A stretch of DNA of 36,998 nt from Klebsormidium nitens (taxonomy: Eukaryota > Streptophyta > Klebsormidiophyceae > Klebsormidiales > Klebsormidiaceae): positions 1-36,998 of the forward strand of contig DF237698.1 in the NCBI GenBank assembly GCA_000708835.1, given 5' to 3'. The notes beneath the pieces are model-generated. The model had not been told where the DNA came from, made no database searches, and saw only the letters and a list, made by a program, of their open reading frames with translations. Positions within the stretch are counted from its first letter, which is position 1. The number at the start of each line of letters is the position of its first letter. Made by a program: the position numbers and the translations under genes. Of the stretch, positions 22,366 through 33,380 are shown one piece after another.

Positions 22366-23563
22366 ATGTTTCAAAAAGTAGCTCTCTTGAAGTGGGCTCG
22401 CCAAACCCAGACAGCCCTGCGGGGTTCGCAGCAGCAGATTCAGGGCCTCGTACATACCACCACTTACATCAAAACCCCAAGGGAGACTTCCTTATTCAAG
22501 ATTCAAGGCATTCCAGCTACCGTTGATCAACAACACTCCAAGCTTACAACCAGGAAAGGAGACTCATTTGAGGCGCCGGTCGCTATCGGCAACCCTCCCC
22601 GCTTTGAACATGAAAAGCCAGGGGAACTTCTTCAACCTTCTGACCCCTCCCAATTGGTGCACAGGCCGGGTTTGGTAGCTCTTATGTCAAAGGACGTAAC
22701 TGCAAAGTTAGGGAAGCCTTTCCTTGGCTGCAAAGCTAACAGACTCCACTCAAACGCCCAGATCTGTGCATTGCAGAACAACTTCCCTCACAACAGCGAC
22801 TATGTCATTCAGACTGCTGTTTTGCCCAAGTACCATAGCGTAGCATTTTTTCATCGGTGGCTCCACACAGTGTCAAACGCATCAGTGGAAGGCCAAACGG
22901 ACCCCTGGCCCGTTGAGATCAAGGTACAGAAGAAAGGCAAGGTGAGACATTGATCTTTCAAAAGGACCACCATTATGGGCTGCCTGGAGGTGGTAAGTAG
23001 GACCCAAAGAGATTGTCAGCTGCTGTCAAACTGCCAAAACTGTTAGGCTGGGACAACTCGCAGGAGATTTGCAGGAGGACGTTAATCCCTGAGTTTATAG
23101 TTGCAGGAGCTCTTTGAGTTCGCCTTGCCTACGGGTGTTCAACTCTCGTTGCAGATTGCATTGCCAGCAGAGCGTGAAGCAACATGGTTTCTTTTCCTGC
23201 GGACTCAAGTCACGCTGACTCTCAAGATCACAATTGCAGGTTCTGGAAGTTGCCTTTGCAGACGAGCAGCGCTTCACATTTCCAGCAGAGCTTCTTCGAG
23301 TTGAAAGCCCTTCCGCCGACAATCGTCGCAAGGACCAAACTGGCGCAACGAGGTTGGTATCTGGAAGGAAGCATGTAAGCATTCTTGGAGTGGAGCCTGT
23401 GGGAAACTACGCTCTTCGTGTAAAGTTTGATGACCTACACGAGAATGGAATATATACGTGGAGATATCTCTACGACCTGGGAAAGAATAAGTACTCGCGT
23501 AGTAAGGCATACATCAAGCACTTGCGAGAGAGAGGGCTGTCTCGAGAACCTAAGCGGCGGTAG
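22366..23563 (+). CDS. DUF971 (GBBH-like N-terminal domain) protein, probably mitochondrial
   Basis: Two exons: 22366-22941 and 23240-23563, joined in phase 0, total 900 nt, 299 residues. The DUF971 domain spans about 180-275. It contains PWPVEIKV, the join LEVAFADEQRFTFPAELL, SPSADNRR (214-222), ILGVEPVGNYALRVKFDDLHEN with GIYTW (263-265 for YTW) and YLYDLG. DUF971 is the small fold also found at the N-terminus of gamma-butyrobetaine hydroxylases and at the C-terminus of the chloroplast Fe-S scaffold HCF101. Here it stands alone behind about 180 residues with no recognised domain. Residues 1-30 are rich in basic, hydroxylated and hydrophobic residues without acids (MFQKVALLKWARQ...), typical of a mitochondrial presequence. 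The C-terminal tail is strongly basic and ends PKRR. A role in organellar iron-sulfur or metal metabolism is a family-level guess. The ATG chosen is the first in the open frame. Confidence 0.85.
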
Positions 23564-25695
23564 AGATGCCCGAATATTGTGCCCCGCCTGGAAATGCTTC
23601 CTGGCCGGCATCATTCTGCACCTCGATTTGCGGGGCTTCTTTTCCCTTAATTGGGGGCCCATCGCCTCATTATGGGAAGCAAACTAACGCTCACTAACAA
23701 CTGTTGCATCAATCCCAACTTGCAATTTCGATCAACAGATATCACATGGCTTTGAACGGATTGCATATGATGGATATGTAGAAGGCTTCTGCTAGCCGGC
23801 CGCGTGGTGGCCCTGGAGCTCAAGCTTACAACACCATCATCCGCCTATAAAGCTAACTAAATATATAACGTACATGATCGCTCTATGTGGCTCAGGGCGT
23901 TTATAAACCGTAAGTTACCATCGTTGTAGATCATGGCATGAGAACTATGCCATGGGCCTTCGATCTATATACTCTTCATGCATAGCATATTATTGATCGT
24001 GTTCGTCGTTGTTCCGACATGGTAGCTGCCATCCTCAATTCATGCGCAGGCCCGCGCGCCACGCGCTGTATAGCTAGCTCATGCAGATCAATATAGGTAC
24101 ATGTACGCATCATCAAACTCTGCCATGCAGCTCAGTCGCCGCCGCCCGCCGGCACTCATATTTACGTATGCTTAGTAGGCGGCACCTGCGCCGGGCCGGC
24201 CGGGATGGCAATATATGCACCAGCGCCGCCAAACATGGTTGACAATGCCTATATGAATCCCAACTATAAGGAATATTCATATAGCTAGCTAACTTGAAGG
24301 ACGATATATTGCATCGACGTCGGATCAGTGTCGTTTCATGGCTGCGCAGCTGAGCATGCAATCAATAATGCTACATGCAACATGGCTAAAACTTATAGCA
24401 AACGTCGAGACCTTCGAATTATTCAAGAGCTTTGATCGTCAAGCACAACGTGCAGCACTTCTGATCTATCTTCGATCAGCGTCAGTGGAACTGACAAGCC
24501 GGGCGCGCATGCGGCCCTTGCCTGGCTGAGAAACATGCGGCCAGAGCCACTTTTCGGAACGAACGACGCGCTCGCGGACCAATGTTTCAACTCAAGTCTT
24601 CCTGACAACCGTATAACAAGGATGGATGCATGATCGAACACTTGTCAAAGTCAGTCGTCGGATCTTGGCGACTGGACTGCAAATGTCCATCTCCAGAGTC
24701 TCCTATTAGTTCTTCCAAGAAGCCCCGGAAGATGTCAATGCCTCCTACCACTGCTTCCCTTGAAGGCTCTATTTCAGGTATCATATGATCTTAGCTATCC
24801 AACTCGAGCAACTGTGTGCCGCTGCAATAGCACAGTTGGCGTTTCCGGTTTCAAACAAGGTAGAACAGCCTCAGTCCCGTGAGAGCTGCTGGGCCACTAA
24901 GATTGCCACATTCTCTCTCTACTAAGACGGGCCTTGATTGTCCAACAAAGCAGGCTCGATCAACCTAGGGAGTCGTCCATCTAAGGCGATCACCACCTCT
25001 GATGTAACCACACATTAACCTGATGCCGTGTTAAGGGGCTGCGGTCTCGCATGGATCATCGTAGCCCTGATGAACTTGATTCCGGTACTCTGCACAATAT
25101 GGGAACATTGGTATGAATCGAAACAAGAGGACATTGTTTTCGAAAGCACAAGGCATTGCCGTTATTGTGTGATGCACTTGACACACCAGACCGGTGCGAG
25201 AGCGCATTGTTATCACACAGATATCACAATCGACCTTGATTTCTTGTCCGAGACCATTCAGCAAAGCTGTATATGTAGATGATTTTCACCCTGTCGCAGT
25301 GGTGGTGCACTGACGGGAGTACTTTTCAGTCACTTGAAATTTGCAGCCTTTGCATTGGACATGAACCTTGACATTTAGTTCTTCCGTCCATGGTTTTCAG
25401 ATCACAGCAGAACCGTCGTTTAAACCTAAGAACAATCAGAAAAAGATTCTGCAAGATCCCTCCTGCCACAACGTATGAATCTTGATTCTTCAGCTTCCTC
25501 ATCGGCCTTGAATAATAACCTTGCTGAAGATATGACAGGACCGCTTTGATTGCAGAAAATGTATCGGCTCAGGGAGCTGCCCAAACAGACAAGCAACGCA
25601 ACCCCCCAGATTTTGACTGCGCACTCTAACTCCTGCAAAACTATCGCTGTTGGCTGCTCAGCGCCTTCTTGACCAATGGAGCTTCTTCCACACCT
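23564..25695. other. Long convergent intergenic region
   Basis: A stretch of 2.1 kb lies between the DUF971 stop (+) and the stop of the small membrane protein gene (-). It is partly A/T-rich with many GCTAGC/TATATA-like short words around 23.8-24.3 kb. No open frame has an ATG start plus recognisable features. No tRNA, array or mobile element was identified. Confidence 0.45.
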
Positions 25696-26293
25696 TCAGG
25701 CTTCAAAACTAGGAGCATACGGAGGAGCTGGCTTGAGCTCCGAACCCAGATTGTCAAGCACTGACTCCCCTGTCCCCTCCACGGTTCGTTTATCTAAGAC
25801 TTGCACAAACGCGGCTTTCAGCTTAGAGTCAGAATGAACAGAGCGCTGAAGAGGCGGTCCAGACCAAGGTAGTAGGTTCGAACTCTTCATGAGGTCCTCG
25901 CCTGGACAGTAGGTGCACACCAGACATTCTGTTGAGCAGTTGTGACAATCAGCGCCTTCTCCAAATGTACAAACAAGGTAAGCTCCGCCGAAAGGGGGAA
26001 AACTCACGGTCTAGAGTCATGGTTCCGTTGCTCGCTCCTTGGCTGCTATGCCCTCCCGGTCCTATCTTCGAATTGGAGTCAAAAAGGTGCCACAACAAGA
26101 TTATGAGCATGACTGGGATGAGGAGAATCAAGAGGAGCATAGACCTCTTTCTCTCAATATCTTTCCTGTACGCTTGCTTAAGAGCTGACTGCAGCTCTAC
26201 CAAGTCCTCCGGTTCTGGGTCAAGTAGACCCTGGTCGTCCCTCAGCCCCAGCTCAACCTCTCCATTCTCGTCCCGACTCCTGTCCCCTGCCAT
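25696..26293 (-). CDS. Hypothetical single-pass membrane protein with cysteine cluster
   Basis: Two exons: 26293-26008 and 25958-25696, total 549 nt encoding 182 residues. I do not recognise the family. Residues 1-50 are acidic then basic (ending RKDIERKR). Residues 51-71 form a single strongly hydrophobic helix (SMLLLILLIPVMLIILLWHLF). The positive-inside rule puts the N-terminus in the cytosol. After the helix comes a cluster C100-x2-C103-x3-C107-x2-C110-x2-C113, which could bind metal or form disulfides on the far side of the membrane. The tail ends PPYAPSFEA. A DDQGLL segment at 19-24 resembles an acidic dileucine sorting signal, though the spacing is not canonical. The intron is only 49 nt, much shorter than its neighbours. 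If it is not spliced, the frame ends at 25949 and the cysteines are lost. A single-base frameshift is the alternative explanation. Confidence 0.55.
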
Positions 26294-26973
26294 TGACCTC
26301 CACTGGAACCTTCAGGTCCTCCTCACGCCTTGCAAGCGAACCTCCAGAATGTGTATATCTTTGATTGCAGCTGGAGAGTCGCCACTTGCATCAAAGTGCA
26401 GCTTCAGCAATGCAGGAGCGGATTGCTTGTAGCAGGAGAGAGGGGCAGATGATGAAAAGGCTGGCCGAGCCAGGGCCCCTGCACAAGCCGGGCTGATTAT
26501 CAGTATGATGTATCTAGGATTACAAGGCTTATATCCAGGTTTTACGCAGCATACGCAACCACGTCCCAATAATGTTTTGGCGTGTTTTGTTTAGAACTCG
26601 GCTACCGCTGCACTGATCTCCTTCAATTCAACTAGCTTAATTCCTACCTAGGTCGCTCGTAATCAAGAATTTGTGGATATATTTGGATGAACCAAGCCAT
26701 AAGCGATAGGCATCTCCGAAACCCCATTGAATTGAACACTTTGACCCAGTACCTGTTCTGCACTTCTCATGCAGTCCAGTTTGTGTCTTGAAACCTTCAC
26801 CTTCAAAAGTTCTTGTCAATGTAACCGAGGAAAGCTGTCGCGACAAGATAGTCGATAGTCTAATAGTAATAGGAGGAAAGGAAGCTGTTCTGAGTTCATC
26901 ATCAGGAAAAGCGCGGAGGCTTCTGCAGTGGTGCTGCAGAGTCTCCAAGGAGGGGAAGCACTTGGCGTGGATC
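26294..26973. promoter_or_regulatory. Divergent promoter region of the small membrane protein and cyclin L
   Basis: This 680-base gap between two start codons holds both 5' UTRs. No third gene is supported. An in-frame stop at 26312-26314 on the - strand rules out an upstream extension of the membrane protein in its own frame. Confidence 0.45.
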
Positions 26974-29900
26974 ATGATCTATACGACCTTGGACACATTC
27001 TACTTGAGCGATGAGCAGCTTGCGGACTCCCCCTCTAGAAAGGACGGGATTGACGAGAAGACAGAAACAGCGCTAAGGCTGTATGGCTGTGAATTGATCC
27101 AAGAAGGATGCATCCTGTTGCGGCTGCCGCAGGCGGTGGCGGCTACCGGTCAGGTCGTCCTGCACAGGTTCTACTGCAAGAAGTCGCTTGCCAAGTTCAA
27201 TGTCAAGGTAAGTCTGTTCTTTACTTGGGGTTTGTCCAAAAACAGCAGTTGGCACGCACAACTTTTCCCTGAGGCTTTATCTCCACCTGACTGTGTCGGG
27301 TCGCTTTGCAAGGTTGTTGTACTTTCCAACTCCCATTTTACCACCTTAAAAGCATATGATCACCCTAATGACTGTTGAAACACCATTTTCTCCGGCATTC
27401 GATTGCGTCTGATCGAAAGTTACCATGCCGCTTTTACCACGTCATACTCTTGGTATGTGGTTTACTCTACCACCACGGAAGGCGATCACCACCGAGTTTC
27501 TCCCTACTTTCCTAGCTTGTCCATTCTGCTATGCCAGCAGTAATAGGTATAAGAGGATTTGTCAGGAAGTCTGTGGTTCCTCTCGACCACTGTCTTGCAT
27601 GCTTCCGACATCCAAGTTCCTTATTGTTCGGGAGATTGTTGTTAGACAGAAACTGCTGCAACATCATTGTTCGTAGCTTTGCAAAGGAAGATGTGCTATA
27701 AGTAAGGGATAGTATCTGACCCCGGGAATCTGCTTCGTGCAGCGCGTGGCGGCCAGCTGCGTTTGGTTGGCGGCCAAGCTGGAGGAGGCGCTCTCCCCCA
27801 GGAGGACCAAGGACTTCCTCAACGTCTTCCACAGGATAGAGCAGCGCAGGGAGGGGCGCCTGCCAGAGCACCTGGATTACTATAGCAAGGTAAGAACGGT
27901 CCCGATTACGACGGTTTGTCTGTCTCTGTTTTGGTTCCGCTAGAAGTGTGTCTGGGTGAGCCGCCATGCCTGTGTCCGGAAGCACTTTGTATTAGATTCG
28001 TAATTGACTTTGTACCGGTTTGCATGAACATGCGGCCGCGCTTTTGGTTGGTGTCTCGCCGAGCGGAGAGACTCCTCGATAACATGAAACCTCGAATTTG
28101 AACAGGAGTTGTGTTTCTCGTGAAAATGCTGTCAAAAGGTTCGCCATGAGGGTGCACCGGTGTGCATCGTGTTTGCAGCCTTTGGAGACAGTCGACGAAT
28201 TATTCAAGAAAGGAATTTTATTGTCTGATTTAATCTCTCTCATCACCACGCCCCTTGCTCTGCTTCTTGCACATTCTGAATGAACCAACTTCGCAGTGGC
28301 ACTTCCCCAAACCTGCTCATAGCCCCTCGCCTCACTCGTTGCAGAAGTACGACGAGGTGAAGATGGACCTGATCCGCACAGAGCGCCACATTCTGAAGGA
28401 GATGGGCTTCATCTGCCACGTGGAGCACCCCCACAAGTTCATCCTGCTCTACCTGCAGAACCTGGACGCGTCCCGAGAGCTCATGCAGGAGGCGTGGAGC
28501 CTTGCCAACGACAGGTGAGAAGTCCGTAGTCAGGCAAATAGGGTGATGGAAGTTCTTTGGTTAAAGGTTCCTGGACGTTTCTAGAAGTTGGAATTGGGAA
28601 AACGCTGCAGGACGTGAAGCATGATTGACGACATGTAAAGGATGTGTACGTATGCGTCTGTGATGTCGGGTTCTCGATCGTTTGGGGTTTCACATTCTGA
28701 TTCTGTGAATGGGTCCCGATCGCATGCAGGAGGTTTGGAGGAACCTTCTTGCACGATTCAGCAAGTGGAAGAGAGGCTCTCAGAAAGCCTTCCATTTGAG
28801 CCTTGATGGCGTTTAAATATCTGTGATTTCAGATCAGCAGCCTTCTTTCTGAGAGACGTGTTGGACCAAATCTCGTATACAGGAGACAGCAGCACTTTCT
28901 CGCCCCACTCGCACGTGTCATCCTGAAGTTGGTGTCCTCTCATCGGGACGGTCCTCTGATCTTGCCCGCTTTCAGCCACCTTTCCACTAGATGGCGCGTA
29001 ATGTTGTCGGCGTCTCCTTCCACTACGACACTCCTCCAACTTTTCTGCGACTTTTTGCATTGTTCTTCCAGCGGACGCCCCCTCCATTTCGTGCAGCCTC
29101 CGGACGACCCTGTGCGTCCGCTTCAAGTCCGAGACCGTTGCGTGCGGCGTGATCTACGCGGCCGCGCGCCGCCTGCGGGTCCCGCTCCCCGAGAACCCCC
29201 CCTGGCTCGAGGCGTTTGCCGTCAAGCAGCAGAACGTCGACAAAGTCGTGCGCGCGTTGGCGCACCTGTTCCGGCAGCCGAAGCCGCAGTACATCGAAGT
29301 CGGGAAGGAGAACCGGTCGTTTGTGCTGAGCAGCAGGGCTTGGAGTCCACCCCCGGCTATTCAGGTGCGTTGTTTTTGGCTCCGGCCATAAGCTTTGGGG
29401 AAACCCTTGGAGACCTGCTCGCAAAACGCCGAGCGTGCCATCTGAAAGGGGATGATGCACCTTAAAACCGGTCGCGTCGGCCGAAAAGTGTTTGGATAAG
29501 TGGTCGAGTCCGAAAGAAGACTCTGAAAGTCTTCGTTCGATCGAGTGTGTTAGTAGGGCCCTATCCTCAAGAGTTGAGCAGACTTTGCATTTTCTTTGGT
29601 CCCTGGAATGTGTGTCTCTCCTTAACCCAATATACCTGACGAATCTGGATGTCAACGGAACGTCGTCTTGACCAGAAAACAGAGTTTTAGAAATGGTTTG
29701 CAACTTTACGCCGCAAGACGGGCATCGCGTTTCGATAGCACCTCTTGTCTGAAGGGTCCTGTTTGCGGGTCATCTCATCAACAGGCAAAGCGTGTCTTGA
29801 TTGCTTATTCTGGTCACAACCCGTGTTTCCGCATGCCTTGTGCAGCTTGGAAGCGGATTAACAAAACTCGCAGCGTCCACGACGAAAAATGAAACGCTTT

Positions 29901-30953
29901 TGGAGGTAATTCTTAGCATCGAAGCCGCTTAGGTCGAGAGCGCAGCATTTAACAAAGAATCGTTTCTCTTTCAGGAACTGCGCGAGACCCTCAAGCCGGC
30001 GTCCGGCTCCGAAGGCTCCATGGCCGGCGCCGCCATCCTCCCCCCCCCTCCCGCCGACCCCCCGGGTCCCAGCAGCAGCTCCCGAGACGAAGCGCCCACC
30101 AGCGAGCGCCCCCCCGAAACGGTTCCGGGGGGCGACGCCACACAGGAAAAGGAGAAGCGGAGCCGAAGCCCTGAGGAGCGGTCAAAGCGCCCGGTAGAAG
30201 GCCCCGGGCGAGACCGAGATAGGAGCAGAGACAGGGAGCGGCCCGGGGATGTAGACCGGGGCCTAGCGAGGGTGAGGGAAAGCGATCGGGACAGGGACCG
30301 GTCGCGAGAAGGGGGCCGGGATAGTAGAGATTCGCGCGATCGGGGGAGTCGGGACCTGGCGGATCGGCTCGGGGAGAGGGAGAGGCGGCCGGACAAGCAC
30401 CGGCCACCTTCGGGCAGGGGTGAGACGTCGCTTTGGAGCTGATTCTTCAATGTGCTTAGGGTCGATCGGCCGCTCCTTCTGTTAAATTTTCTGGTCCTCT
30501 TGCAATCTAATTTTGTTTGCTCACTGCTTTGCCGGGGGATGGATTGTATCCGGCTGCTTCACGGCAAGGCGCTACTGCAGGTCAGGTGCAAAACTGCTCA
30601 CTCCTTTGAGAAAGGTCTCAACGAAATTCACAAGAAGGCCGTCGCAAGAGCCCACTTCAATCAATACTCCGTACAGCGGCGGGAAGGCTGCCCTTGATAG
30701 CGCAATGGAGCTCTCAGTCCTCTTCTTTTGCCTCATTTTCAAATCCGCATCGGTTTGGAAAAGTCAGCACACTGCATGGACAATTGTCTCATTTTGCCGA
30801 TCCGCGGGTTCGCAGAGTAGTGCATTTAAACCCTTCTTATACGCAAGCCTTGCTCGTCTTGCAGATCGGGACGGACGGCCCTTGTACATGCCTCGCGAGA
30901 AGGACAAGGGGCACCGGCATCATCCTTACGAGCGGCCGGGGTACAAGCGTTAA
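26974..30953 (+). CDS. CYCL1: Cyclin L with C-terminal RS domain
   Basis: Six exons: 26974-27207, 27743-27889, 28345-28514, 29097-29364, 29975-30419 and 30865-30953. They total 1353 nt encoding 450 residues. The start MIYTTLDTFYLSDEQL matches the plant cyclin L start exactly in position. The first cyclin box (about 20-125) includes SPSRKDGID, LIQEGCILLRLPQAV, ATGQVVLHRFYCKKSLAKF and VAASCVWLAAKLEE. The second (about 130-255) includes RTERHILKEMGF, CHVEHPHKFI, LRTTLCVRFKSE and YAAARRLRVPLPENPPW. Residues 335-430 are an RS/RD-rich tail, followed by HPYERPGYKR. Cyclin L partners CDK11-type and related kinases (CDKG in plants) in nuclear speckles and regulates pre-mRNA splicing; Arabidopsis CYCL1;1 is also known as MOS12. 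The last two coding exons are markedly GC-rich. An extra acceptor AG 25 bases upstream of exon 4 (29070-29071) would shift the frame if used. Confidence 0.94.
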
Positions 30954-31214
30954 AGGAAATTTCTTGCGCATGCATCAAATCTATGTCGTGATCGAGGCTT
31001 GGGAGGAGGGACAGGCGGGGCTGTCTCTGGTCTTTTTGCAAAGCTTGCTCTAGAGTCTGGCATTCGTGCTGGGATCGATCCCAAAATGTTGACAAAATGG
31101 ACGTCCAGAGTATGTCATGATTTGACGCAAAAGATGGAATGAGGAGCTCGGCATGATGCGGCCCCTTGTCATAACGAGCTACCATAATCTGTCACGCGTA
31201 TAGGAACACACACG

Positions 31215-31841
31215 ATGGATGTTACAGCCCTGTTGTCTGGAACAAAGAGGTCAGACAGTACCGTAACTCAATACAAAAGCATTTTGAACCGTCTGCACAC
31301 ATGGTGACAGACTCGGACGATGGTGAATTTTCTGATCTTGAATGGTTGCGGGACGTGGATGCCGTCATGGCCGCTATTGCGCATTATAAGCCGTCTTCCA
31401 AAAATTGTATCTCGTACCGATCGTCGTCTTACTCAAAGCAACCAAAGAAGGAGAGCTGCTCATCCATTACACAGAAGAGATGGACAAATGTCTAATTTAA
31501 GAGATCACGGACAACGAAAACCTGGCGCAATCCAAGACCGACCGCGAACTCAAGAACTGGATCGCCTTCGCCGATGTCGCAGATAAGATCAAAAAGCTCC
31601 AACGCTGCATCAAGAACAAGATTGTTCACAAGAAAGTCGAGGAAATTATATCTCGAGGATAGAAAGGTCATCACACACCACCTCATACTGAGCCTTTATT
31701 TTCGGATCAACCGCCTCAGGAACGATTTCGGAGACGTAAAGATCATACCTCACGGCCGCGAACAGACAGAAACAGAACAGAAGATGAACGTGCTCGTCGA
31801 GAAACCCTCCGGCTGCTACACTCTCCGACTCTCCCTCTGAG
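31215..31841 (+). pseudogene. Decayed tyrosine-recombinase/integrase-like fragment of a mobile or viral element
   Basis: Coding-like sequence runs through several frames on +, broken by at least four lesions: stop/frameshift at 31305, a frame change near 31410, an in-frame TAA at 31498-31500 and a frame change with TAG at 31660-31662. Pieces that read well are TVTQYKSILNRLHTW early, ATKEGELLIHYTEEMDK, then SKTDRELKNWIAFADV, and finally LILSLYFRINRLRNDF. This order (an S-x-STV-x-x-Y-x-S-L head, an ELKNW-(I/V) motif, then an LRNDF/LRNDY motif) resembles the core-binding half of tyrosine recombinases in Crypton-like and large-DNA-virus-related elements, as far as I recall that family. No catalytic R-H-R-Y half is visible, so it is also truncated. 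It is not expressed as an intact protein. Assignment rests on pattern alone. Confidence 0.5.
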
Positions 31842-33200
31842 ACGCTACAAAACACACCACGCTTACGGTGACCAGTCACATACTAATTTTGCCAAATCCT
31901 TGAACAAAGTCGTTTCCGACAGCCTTCGGCTCTTTCCCAGAGCGTGTCTGCTATCCAATCCTAAAAATGGTGACATACCCATGACCCCCGCATACCTGTC
32001 GCAGACTTCGTCCCAGATATTTGCAAAAGAGAACAAGCGGGTGGGATCGTGGATGCTCCGAAAGATCTTCTTGAGCGAAATCTATTGTCCAGAGATGCTC
32101 ACCACTCATACTCACCAGTAATGAAATCAACAATGCAGGTGGGTCTGGCTCCGTGCCGCAAGAAGCTAGCGAGCTGCTCCGCCCGGTCGCGCGCGCTGGC
32201 GACTGCAGCGAGCTGCGGGGCCCACTGGCTGGACTGGCGCTGGCCCACCCCGGAATATGCTATGTTTGCAGCCCGCTGCCGCACTGCCGCCCATCGCTTA
32301 GCGCTGCTTGCTCACGCGCCTTTAGCTGCACATTGCTGCAGAAGTCTGCCACCCTGGCGCATGCTCAAAAATGCAATAGCTCAGGCTGGCAAGAAGAGCG
32401 TCATGTCCCACTGCCAGCTTTTTGTATCACACCTTCTCGTCTCTCAGTTGGCTGCATCGTTCAACTTGTCTTACGTAACAATTCATGATGCTTTCATGTC
32501 ACATTGATGCCAATGGACTAAGTAGAGGTCTGCATGCACCTGTGTAAGGCCTACAGTTGCTGCATCAGCGCCAAAAAGCTCACAACATCCTCCAGCCTGA
32601 AATTGGTGACCGCACTTTGAGCCTCCACCTAGAGCGGCCCGCGCGATTGAGAGGTCGGTAGGTCTCAGAGCTCACTGGGTAGTCCAGGACGCCCTCGCGG
32701 GAGTTCGCAGTGCAGACTTGCACACTCTGTCTAGGGTAGGAGGATCCTTAGTAGAGACCGAGATCGAGGCTCGACTTGTATATTTTCGGACTGTTCAATG
32801 GCTTTGCCGACCCATTTATACCGGGCTCGTGTGTGCGTATCTATGTTATAAGGAGGCTTCAGCATGTGCATTTCTCTCATGCCCTCGTAGCTAGTACTGA
32901 TGTCCTCTGCTCTTTACAAGCAGTACCTACTTAGATTGTCAAGCAGCGCCGGAACGTGGGCGGAACGTGGCCGGAACGTGGGCGTTCCGTGTCCCGGAAC
33001 GCCGGACGCTGAATGCGTACCGGCTGCCGTCGGTCACAATCCGTCAGTAAACTGACCGCCGATGGCACACCTTGGCATAGAATCGACGGTTCAAATGTAC
33101 TATGCTCGTGACTCGAACCTCGGTGCTCGGTTGAAACTTGATGACTCCGCCGTACTACTCTTTGCAAACCCAGCGACTCTTGACTCCCCAGGCAACGGGT
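31842..33200. other. Gene-poor region
   Basis: No supported gene. It includes a GC-rich, CpG-containing patch at about 32150-32360 with open frames in several phases but no recognisable protein. It also includes a cluster of GGAACGTGG words near 32950 (listed separately). Confidence 0.4.
32948..33005. repeat. Short GGAACGTGGGC direct repeats with inverted copies
   Basis: Three direct copies of GGAACGTGG(G/C) occur within about 30 bases, followed by the inverted half GTTCCG and then another GGAACG. The unit can fold into a small hairpin and contains ACGT cores, which in plants are recognised by bZIP factors. Function is unknown. Confidence 0.6.
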
Positions 33201-33380
33201 AAATTACAAGTCACTGTAAGAATTTGAAGACCTGCGCCGCAAAGCGCCGGGGTCGCCGGGTCGTACTTTGACATTGGATTTGAGCAAACAGAATTGAAGC
33301 CCCGACTTCGATGTAGTCCGTAAAATTGAAATCACTGTGAAATCTGCATGCGCCGGTCTGCGGGATGCCCAAAAAGAAGG

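Noticed and set aside
23101-23239. Possible extra exon of the DUF971 gene with two AG acceptors
   Set aside because: Joining 22941 directly to 23240 keeps phase 0 and gives the expected DUF971 sequence, so an extra exon would break the domain.
25028-25282. Frame of 84 codons with a hydrophobic start
   Set aside because: It begins at a GTG, not an ATG, lacks splice support and has no recognisable features.
29023-30450. Antisense - strand frames, up to 226 residues, and Ser/Arg-rich frames opposite 29971-30450
   Set aside because: They are shadows of cyclin L exons 4 and 5. The repeated RS-type codons create open antisense frames.
32049-32507. GC-rich frame of about 150 codons
   Set aside because: Several overlapping frames are open, there is no recognisable domain, and no convincing exon boundaries were found.
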